A program made the translations under genes and the position numbers. Source: Myxococcales bacterium (GTDB taxonomy: Bacteria; Myxococcota; Polyangia; Polyangiales; Polyangiaceae). From it: a DNA stretch of 5,290 nt. The notes beneath the pieces are model-generated. The model did not search any database. It was given only the letters and a program-made list of their open reading frames with translations, and was not told the DNA's origin. Positions 1 to 5,290 of the stretch are shown one piece after another. Each line of letters starts with the position of its first letter. Within the stretch, counting starts at the first letter, position 1. The stretch covers positions 1-5,290 of the forward strand of contig JAGQIY010001167.1 of the NCBI GenBank assembly GCA_020430865.1, written 5' to 3'.

Positions 1-2
1 TC

Positions 3-806
3 CTCAACCACTTTGCGCGTCTGGTGAAGCAGCTTGAGCCTGACATCGTGACGATGGAGAACGTCCCCACCGTCACGAAACATGAGGTCTTCGCCGACTT
101 CGTCAGCACGCTAACGCGGCGGGGCTACGAGGTATGGTACGGAGTCGTCGACAGTGCCAAGTACGGCCTGCCCCAGCGCCGTCGACGAACCGTCCTCCTC
201 GCTTCTCGCAACGGCCCCATGGGACTACGGCAGCCGGATTCCTCGCCTCCGAAGACCGTGCGCGACGTACTTGATAGGCTTCCACCGATTGGCCATGGGG
301 CGAGCCACGAGGCCGACCCGCTCCACACTACGTCCCGTCTCTCGCCGCTCAACCTGAAGCGCATCCAGGCGTCTCGGCCCGGTGGTTCCTGGCGCGACTG
401 GCCAGCTCGCCTCGTCGCAGAGTGCCACCAGCGTGACACAGGTCAGAGCTACCCTGGAGTCTACGGTCGCATGACCTGGGACGAGCCCGCTCCGACGCTG
501 ACCACTCAGTTCTACGGCTTCGGGAGTGGCAGATTCGGTCACCCCGACCAAGACCGAGCCTTGTCGCTGCGAGAGGGAGCCATCCTGCAGGGGTTTCCTG
601 AGACGTACTCGTTCGTGCCCGAGGGTGAACGTGTCCGGTTCAAGGTCCTCGGACGACTCATTGGGAACGCCGTGCCGGTCGAGCTTGGGCGGGTCATCGG
701 CGAGAGCATCTGGGACCATCTCGACGGAGCCCCCCAGGCCAAGTCGACAGCACATCGGGGGCGGAATGATCGCAACGGCCGACCGCACAGCGCCGTCCAA
801 GCCTGA
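3..806 (+). CDS. DNA (cytosine-5)-methyltransferase, 5'-truncated by window edge
   Basis: C-terminal part of a C5-cytosine DNA methyltransferase, which transfers a methyl group from S-adenosylmethionine to carbon 5 of cytosine in a specific DNA site. The frame is open from base 3, before the GTG at 24, and encodes LNHFARLVKQLEPDIVTMEN, so the gene begins upstream. Visible motifs: ENV (motif VI, bases 57-65), YGLPQRRRR (motif VIII, QRRRR at 174-188), a target-recognition region of roughly 110 residues ending in YGRMTWDEPAPTLTTQF, RALSLREGAILQGFP (motif IX, from base 555) and GNAVP (motif X, 663-677). The SAM-binding FxGxG motif and the catalytic PCQ cysteine must lie upstream and cannot be checked. 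The last 30 residues after the motif X helix look unconserved. It lies directly upstream of a DISARM helicase gene, so it may be a DrmMII-like partner; an independent modification enzyme is the alternative. The family call is firm; the DISARM role is inferred. Confidence 0.95.
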   Translation, partial: LNHFARLVKQLEPDIVTMENVPTVTKHEVFADFVSTLTRRGYEVWYGVVDSAKYGLPQRRRRTVLLASRNGPMGLRQPDSSPPKTVRDVLDRLPPIGHGASHEADPLHTTSRLSPLNLKRIQASRPGGSWRDWPARLVAECHQRDTGQSYPGVYGRMTWDEPAPTLTTQFYGFGSGRFGHPDQDRALSLREGAILQGFPETYSFVPEGERVRFKVLGRLIGNAVPVELGRVIGESIWDHLDGAPQAKSTAHRGRNDRNGRPHSAVQA

Positions 807-903
807 AACAGTGGTTCGAGTCTGGGTCCACGCAGAGCCAGGCCTGGCTGCGGCGCGCATCGAAGAGATCGTTCGTTCCCGCCCGGCGAAGGAGTCTGCA
901 TGA
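766..903 (+). CDS. Possible small protein of 45 residues, translationally coupled to drmD
   Basis: Unrecognised short reading frame from ATG 766 to TGA 901-903. It starts inside the last 41 bases of the methyltransferase gene in another frame, and its stop overlaps the drmD start as ATGA. A G-rich stretch (GGGGGCGGA, 757-765) immediately precedes the ATG and could serve as a ribosome-binding site, although its spacing is poor. The protein begins MIATADRTAP; residues 16-22 (VVRVWVH) look like a beta strand and residues 26-38 (GLAAARIEEIVRS) like an amphipathic helix. It fills what would otherwise be the only gap (807-899) in a tightly packed operon, which supports it being real. Against it, it is short, has no known family, and frames of this length arise easily in GC-rich DNA. 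The same frame is open further upstream to an ATG at 526, but that part only shadows the methyltransferase. Function unknown. Confidence 0.45.
   Translation: MIATADRTAPSKPETVVRVWVHAEPGLAAARIEEIVRSRPAKESA
836..849 (+). repeat. Perfect 14-bp palindrome AGCCAGGCCTGGCT
   Basis: The 14 bases equal their own reverse complement; the symmetry breaks at the flanking bases (G835/G850). It contains CCAGG and CCTGG, two CCWGG sites in mirror arrangement, and lies between the methyltransferase stop and the drmD ribosome-binding site. If the small gene is real, it encodes part of AEPGLAA there. It could be a dimeric regulator site or a modification-dependent control site, or may be chance. Confidence 0.6.
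889..894 (+). promoter_or_regulatory. Ribosome-binding site of drmD
   Basis: AAGGAG lies 5 bases before the ATG at 900. This is a near-perfect Shine-Dalgarno sequence and fixes the drmD start. It lies inside the last codons of the possible small gene, so translation of the two would be coupled. Confidence 0.85.
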
Positions 904-3900
904 CAAGCCGAGCCACAAACGCCGTAGAGCCGACACCCACTGCCACTGCACCAGAGCCAGGGCAGCTCGTCGAGGTGCGCCGCCGTCAGTGGATCGTCTC
1001 CGATGTCGATGCGTCTTCGGTGTCGCCCGAGCAGCCGAGGCGCAACCTCGTGAAGCTTGCGTCGATCGACGAGGACGCGCTCGGCGAGGAGATCGAGGTC
1101 CTCTGGGAACTTGAGCCCGGCGCGCACGTCATCGAACGCGCCGGCCTGCCGACACTCTCGGCACTGGACGACCCCTCGAACCTCGAAGCCTTCCTCGACG
1201 CGGTGCGCTGGGGTGCTGCAACCAACGCCGACCGCGGATACCTCCAAGCACCGTTCCGCAGCGGCGTGAGCATCGAGGATTACCAACTCGATCCGCTGGT
1301 CCGCGCCATCGATATGGCCCGCACGAACTTGCTTATCGCGGACGACGTCGGCCTCGGTAAGACCATCGAAGCCGGGCTCGTCATCCAGGAGATGCTCTTG
1401 CGCCACCGCGCACGAACGGTCCTCGTTCTGTGCCCAGCCTCGCTCCAAGAGAAGTGGCGGACCGAGATGGGCGAGAAATTTGGCCTTGAGTTCCGCATCG
1501 TCGACACCGACTTCGTGAAGCGCTTCCGACGTGAACGTGGCCTGCACGCCAACCCGTGGACGTCGTTCCCGAGGCTCATCGCTTCCATCGACTGGGCGAA
1601 GCAGGGAGAAGGCATGCGCCTGCTCCGCGACGCGCTTCCGCCGCAGCCCACGTTTCCGCGCCGCTTCGATATGCTGGTGGTCGATGAGGCGCACAACGTT
1701 GCGCCGACAGTAGGAAGATACGCCGTCGAGAGCATGCGTACGCGGCTAGTCCGCGTACTCGCTCCGCACTTCCAGCACAAGCTCTTCCTAACCGCGACGC
1801 CGCACGACGGCTACACCGAGTCGTTCGCTGCGCTCCTTGAGTTGCTTGACGACCAACGCTTCTCCCGAAACGCCCTCCCCTCCGAAGACCAGCTGGCACG
1901 CGTGATGGTGCGTCGACTCAAGAGCGACCTCGTCGATGCGAAAGGCAAGAAGCTGTACCCCGTGCGGCGGCTTGAGGCGCTGAACGTCGAGTACGGCCCA
2001 GATGAGCGCGATGCGCGTCGACTCCTCGATGAGTACATCGCCAGCCGTGAGAAGCAGGACGAGCGTGGCGGCATCGCCTCGCATTTCGTCCACCAGCTCC
2101 TACGCAAGCGTCTCGCGTCATCACCCTCCGCGTTCGCCTCTACCCTGGCGCGACACGTCGTGACCCTTGAGGGCAAGGGTGGGACGCAGCGCACATCAAG
2201 GCTGGACGAGCGCATTCTGCGTCGCGCCATCTCCAAGACCGAAGAGGACTACGCCGACGACGACACGCGCGAGACGGCCGAGGTCGAGGCCGTCGAGGAG
2301 GCGAGCCGTCGTTTGCGACCGCTCTCCGCCGAGGAAAGGGCGCTCCTCCGGAGCCTGCGCTTGTGGGCCGAGCAGGCGAGCCACAAGCCCGATTCAAAGG
2401 CCTCAACGCTACTGCGTTGGCTCGAAGAGAACGTACGCCCCAAGGGCCGGTGGTCGAAGGCGCGGGTGATTCTCTTCACCGAGTACCGAGCGACACAGAA
2501 GTGGCTGCAGGAGATCCTCGCTACTCACGACTTCGGGGGCGATCGCCTCGCGTTGCTCTTCGGCGGAATGGACCCGAAGGAGCGCGAAGCCATCAAGGCG
2601 GCGTTCCAGGCGGACCCGCTCGAATCACCCGTGCGGATCCTCCTCGCGACGGACGCGGCCTCGGAAGGCATCGACCTGCAGAACCACTGCAACCTGCTCG
2701 TCCACATCGAGATCCCCTACAACCCGAACGTGATGGAGCAGCGGAACGGTCGCATCGACCGACACGGCCAGAAGCAGAGCGAGGTCGTCATCTGGCATCC
2801 CGTCGACGCAGGCGGCGGGCACGGTGACGACATCCTTCGTGCGCTCCGGAAGCTCGACGCCATGCGTGCCGACATGGGCAGCGTGAACCCCGTGATCGCT
2901 CCGCAGCTACCGGCGCTGCTCGAAGGCCGCCGTCGCGACCTTGACACCAGCCTGGCCGAAGGCCGCATCGAACGTGCACGCCGCTACGTGAAGGGCGAAC
3001 GTGACCTCCGCGACCGCATCGCGAAGCTCCACGAACGACTCACGACGACCCGCAGCGAGCAGCACCTCACGCCCGATCGGATCGAGCGCGTGGTGCGAGT
3101 CGCCCTCAAGCTCACGGACAAGCCCGAGCTAACGCCCGCTGAACTCCCCGACCTTCCCGACGCCCGCGTGTTCTGGATGCCGGCACTCGCAGGTTCGTGG
3201 TCGCGGTGTCTCGACGGGCTTGAGCACCCGTACACGCAGCGCATCCGTCCCATCACGTTCGACCATGAGGTTGCCAAAGGTCGCGACGATGTCGTGCTCG
3301 TCCACCTGAACCACCCGTTGGTCCAGATGAGCCTCCGGCTCTTACGGGCAGAGGTGTGGGCTCGCGACGACGTGAAGAGGCTCCATCGCGTCACCGTCCG
3401 CGTGCTCCCCAATGCTGCGCTTGAGGGCCCCGCTGTTGCTGTTCTGTCGAGGCTAGTAGTCACCGGTGGCAATCACCACCGCCTTCACGAAGAGCTCACG
3501 GAGGCAGGGGGGTACCTGCGCGATGGGGACTTCAAGCGCGAAGGCCGTGTCACGAGGCTGCGCGGTTGGGTCGACTCCTCCACGCCCGGAACCATTCCGG
3601 ACTCTCTGTTCGATGCCCTCCGCACTCGCTTCGAGAAGCACAGCGAAGTCGTTCTGAACGCGGTGGCCGCGCGATCCAAGGACCGACTCAAGGTGTTGAG
3701 CGGCACCCTTGAGACGCGCAAGCATCGCGAAATCGAAGACATTACTCAAATCCTCGACGAACTCGCTACGAACCTTGAGGCCGAGCTCAAGAGGGAGGAG
3801 CCGAAGCAGCTCTCGCTCTTCTCCGAAGACGAGCGCACGCAGCTCCGGCGTGACCGCTTGGCCCTTGAGGCAAGACTTCGGCGGATCCCAGAAGAGCGGG

Positions 3901-4028
3901 AACGGGAGCGGCTCGCGATCGAGGAACGCCACACCGGTCTCGTCGACCACACGTTCCCCGTCGCGGTGATCCTCCTGGTGCCCGAGTCGCTCACCGCAGG
4001 CAGCCATTCAGAAAGCAGGGAGCCGTGA
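900..4028 (+). CDS. drmD: DISARM class 1 SNF2-like helicase DrmD
   Basis: Complete 1042-residue superfamily 2 (SNF2/RapA-type) ATPase, recognised as the DISARM anti-phage helicase DrmD. It should use ATP hydrolysis to translocate on or remodel double-stranded DNA in the cytoplasm. Residues 1-110 form an N-terminal domain. The first ATPase lobe has YQLDPLVRA (128-136), DDVGLGKTIEAG (Walker A, Lys154), LVLCPASLQEKW (175-186), DEAH (262-265) and LTATPH (297-302). The second lobe has ARVILFTEYR (motif IV, 521-530), LLATDAASEGIDLQ (motif V, 581-594) and QRNGRIDRHGQ (motif VI, 614-624, with arginines 618 and 621). All catalytic motifs look intact. An acidic, probably disordered patch lies at about 447-469. 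Residues 650-1042 form a large accessory region ending in a charged helix, probably coiled coil (about 927-1012), which contains QLSLF (970-974), a sliding-clamp-binding consensus. The start at ATG 900 is set by AAGGAG 5 bases upstream. The stop overlaps the next start as GTGA. A general RapA/HepA-like helicase is the alternative, but length and neighbour favour DrmD. Confidence 0.9.
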   Translation: MTSRATNAVEPTPTATAPEPGQLVEVRRRQWIVSDVDASSVSPEQPRRNLVKLASIDEDALGEEIEVLWELEPGAHVIERAGLPTLSALDDPSNLEAFLDAVRWGAATNADRGYLQAPFRSGVSIEDYQLDPLVRAIDMARTNLLIADDVGLGKTIEAGLVIQEMLLRHRARTVLVLCPASLQEKWRTEMGEKFGLEFRIVDTDFVKRFRRERGLHANPWTSFPRLIASIDWAKQGEGMRLLRDALPPQPTFPRRFDMLVVDEAHNVAPTVGRYAVESMRTRLVRVLAPHFQHKLFLTATPHDGYTESFAALLELLDDQRFSRNALPSEDQLARVMVRRLKSDLVDAKGKKLYPVRRLEALNVEYGPDERDARRLLDEYIASREKQDERGGIASHFVHQLLRKRLASSPSAFASTLARHVVTLEGKGGTQRTSRLDERILRRAISKTEEDYADDDTRETAEVEAVEEASRRLRPLSAEERALLRSLRLWAEQASHKPDSKASTLLRWLEENVRPKGRWSKARVILFTEYRATQKWLQEILATHDFGGDRLALLFGGMDPKEREAIKAAFQADPLESPVRILLATDAASEGIDLQNHCNLLVHIEIPYNPNVMEQRNGRIDRHGQKQSEVVIWHPVDAGGGHGDDILRALRKLDAMRADMGSVNPVIAPQLPALLEGRRRDLDTSLAEGRIERARRYVKGERDLRDRIAKLHERLTTTRSEQHLTPDRIERVVRVALKLTDKPELTPAELPDLPDARVFWMPALAGSWSRCLDGLEHPYTQRIRPITFDHEVAKGRDDVVLVHLNHPLVQMSLRLLRAEVWARDDVKRLHRVTVRVLPNAALEGPAVAVLSRLVVTGGNHHRLHEELTEAGGYLRDGDFKREGRVTRLRGWVDSSTPGTIPDSLFDALRTRFEKHSEVVLNAVAARSKDRLKVLSGTLETRKHREIEDITQILDELATNLEAELKREEPKQLSLFSEDERTQLRRDRLALEARLRRIPEERERERLAIEERHTGLVDHTFPVAVILLVPESLTAGSHSESREP
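4017..4022 (+). promoter_or_regulatory. Ribosome-binding site of the adenine methylase gene
   Basis: AGGGAG lies inside the final drmD codons, close (2 bases) to the GTG at 4025. The spacing is short, but the GTGA stop-start overlap supplies coupling through ribosomes finishing drmD. Together they support GTG 4025 as the start. Confidence 0.55.
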
Positions 4029-5290
4029 GCGCGAAGCACGAGTGGCTGAACCTGCTTGAGATCTCGGGCCCGTTCCTCGCGATTCCCGTTCTGCGCGAGG
4101 TTTTCCCTCAGGGACTCGAAGAACTCGACACCACGCGCGCCAGGCGGCTGCGCAGCGCTTACGAAGAGTGGCGCGACGCGGTGGACGGCGACGATGCCGA
4201 CCTCACTGACGTGCACGTAGCCTGGATCGACGAGGTCATGCAGACCGCGCTTGAGGCTGACGACCAGTTGCTGAAGTCAGGGACGGCGGTGGCGGCGGGG
4301 ACAGTGGAGCTTCCGGAGCACGGTGCGACAATCACCGCCGAGCGCGTACTTGTCGACCCGACACACGCTGGCGCCGTGCTCGCGCCGATCCACGTCTTTC
4401 CACCGGATACAGACCTGTCGGCGTCGAAGAAGTTCGACGAACTATCGTGTTCGCCTGCGGACCGAATGGCTCTGCACCTACGCGCTCTGAGCCTGCCCTT
4501 CGGCCTGGTAACGAACGGCGAACGCTGGATGCTTGTGCACGCCCCCTCGGGCCAGGTAGCTACCTTCGCGAGCTGGTACGCACGGCTTTGGGGGCAGGAG
4601 CCGGAGACGCTGCGTGCCTTCGTGTCGCTGCTGGGCGTGCGTCGCTTCTTCTCACCCGAACAGGACCAGCTCCCCGCGCTCTTCGACCGCTCGACGAAAC
4701 ACCAGGACGAAGTCACAGACGCGCTCGGTGACCAGGTCCGACGCGCTATCGAGGTATTGGTCCAGGCGCTCGACCGTGCCGACCAGGATCGGAACCGCGA
4801 GCTACTCCGTGACGTGAAGCCCCCGGAGCTCTACGAGGCCGGCCTCACCGTGATGATGCGGCTCGTCTTTCTTCTCGCTGCCGAGGAGCGCGGGCTGTTA
4901 CTCCTGGGCGAACCTCGATACGACTCGTTCTACGCAGTCTCGACGCTGCGCATGCAGCTCCGCGCCGAGGGCGACGAGATCCTTGAGCGCAGGCGTTCGG
5001 CGTGGTCTCGGCTCCTGGCGGTGTTCCGCGCCGTGTTCGGCGGCATCGATCACCCAACGCTGCGGCTTCCCGCGATGGGCGGCTCGCTCTTCGACCCGGA
5101 CCGCTTTCCGTTCCTAGAGGGGCGTCTGAAGGCCACATCGTGGCGATATCACCGCGCCGAGCCGCTGCCCATCGACGATCGTACCGTACTTCTGCTGCTT
5201 GAAGCCATTCAGACCTTCAAGGGGCAGACGCTCTCGTATAGAGCGCCCGACGTCGAGCAGATCGGCCATGTGTACGAGGGTCTGCTCGAA
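4025..5290 (+). CDS. drmMI: DISARM class 1 adenine methylase DrmMI, N-terminal 422 residues (3' end beyond window)
   Basis: The frame is open from GTG 4025 to the last base, with 422 codons and no stop, so the gene runs out of the window. The architecture matches the N-terminal half of large Eco57I/PglX-like N6-adenine methylases. Residues 150-190 contain LRALSLPFGLVTNGERWMLV followed by FASWYARLW, like the strand-rich N-terminal domain of type IIG enzymes; I see no clear nuclease D-(D/E)xK signature there. Residues 269-309 (from LYEAGLTVMMRLVFLLAAEE) form the helical spacer, and VEQIGHVYEGLLE (410-422) is the conserved segment that normally precedes the methylase core. The SAM site and the NPPY catalytic motif are expected downstream and are not visible, so catalytic competence is unproven here. 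The position directly after drmD, with a 4-bp GTGA overlap, is the class 1 DISARM order and gives the specific name. Its expected job is to modify host DNA as self. A PglX-like or type IIG enzyme of another system is the main alternative. Confidence 0.8.
   Translation, partial: MSAKHEWLNLLEISGPFLAIPVLREVFPQGLEELDTTRARRLRSAYEEWRDAVDGDDADLTDVHVAWIDEVMQTALEADDQLLKSGTAVAAGTVELPEHGATITAERVLVDPTHAGAVLAPIHVFPPDTDLSASKKFDELSCSPADRMALHLRALSLPFGLVTNGERWMLVHAPSGQVATFASWYARLWGQEPETLRAFVSLLGVRRFFSPEQDQLPALFDRSTKHQDEVTDALGDQVRRAIEVLVQALDRADQDRNRELLRDVKPPELYEAGLTVMMRLVFLLAAEERGLLLLGEPRYDSFYAVSTLRMQLRAEGDEILERRRSAWSRLLAVFRAVFGGIDHPTLRLPAMGGSLFDPDRFPFLEGRLKATSWRYHRAEPLPIDDRTVLLLLEAIQTFKGQTLSYRAPDVEQIGHVYEGLLE

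Noticed and set aside
807..899. Promoter for drmD in the gap after the methyltransferase stop
   Set aside because: No convincing -10 or -35 pair is visible in this GC-rich stretch, and the overlapping small frame suggests co-transcription. A promoter unlike the sigma-70 consensus cannot be excluded.
225..1694. Open frame of 489 codons on the minus strand
   Set aside because: It lies opposite the methyltransferase and drmD, whose motifs are unmistakable. Its protein is low-complexity, rich in Arg, Gly and Ala, and has no recognisable motif; this is a GC-rich shadow frame.
3342..3344. In-frame TTA leucine codon in drmD (another at 4898-4900 in the methylase gene), possible bldA-type control
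   Set aside because: TTA control is meaningful only in Streptomyces-like hosts. Third-position composition here is not extreme enough to assign such a host, and single TTA codons are expected.
3465..3480. Inverted repeat GGTGG...CCACC inside drmD
   Set aside because: Short 5-bp stem within conserved coding sequence and no following T-run; expected by chance and not a terminator.
3453..4007. Open frame of 184 codons on the minus strand, inside the drmD 3' region
   Set aside because: It mirrors drmD in the complementary strand, has no ribosome-binding site that stands out, and the plus-strand protein is continuous through conserved drmD sequence.
4174..4640. PD-(D/E)xK nuclease domain in the N-terminal part of the adenine methylase
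   Set aside because: The strand pattern (GLVTNGERWMLV) resembles type IIG N-terminal domains, but I could not place a convincing D...(D/E)xK catalytic set, so no nuclease activity is claimed.
4159..4716. Open frame of 185 codons on the minus strand opposite the adenine methylase gene
   Set aside because: Ser/Arg/Thr-rich composition typical of antisense frames, and the plus-strand frame is open throughout with recognisable methylase-family features.

Overview
The window is GC-rich, almost entirely coding, and reads in one direction (+). It looks like part of a chromosomal defence locus from a high-GC bacterium; an actinobacterial or myxobacterial-type host would fit the composition, but nothing here fixes the taxon. 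Both ends cut through genes. I see no RNA genes, insertion sequences, CRISPR arrays or terminators.

Layout: (1) 3-806, the C-terminal part of a 5-cytosine DNA methyltransferase, with the ENV, QRRRR and GNAVP motifs but without its N-terminal cofactor and catalytic motifs. (2) 766-903, a possible 45-residue gene that starts inside the methyltransferase tail and ends in an ATGA overlap with the next gene. (3) 900-4028, a complete 1042-residue SNF2/RapA-like helicase that I identify as DrmD, the signature helicase of class 1 DISARM. (4) 4025 to the window end, the first 422 residues of a large protein with the N-terminal architecture of Eco57I/PglX-like adenine methylases, best explained as DrmMI.

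How they work together: in published DISARM descriptions, class 1 loci carry drmD and drmMI followed by drmA, drmB and drmC. The DrmD-DrmMI order and the 4-bp overlaps fit that, so drmA, drmB and drmC are expected downstream, outside the window. The methylase would mark self DNA, and the helicase and the DrmAB complex would act on incoming unmarked DNA. The C5 methyltransferase upstream is the unusual part: a C5 enzyme (DrmMII) is the mark of class 2, so this locus may carry both modification types. If the small gene is real, every base of the window is coding and all start codons are translationally coupled.

Three further signals merit attention: a canonical sliding-clamp-binding pentapeptide (QLSLF) near the DrmD C-terminus; complete absence of the hexamer CTCGAG, with Leu-Glu pairs recoded around it throughout; and a perfect 14-bp palindrome containing two CCWGG sites just upstream of drmD.
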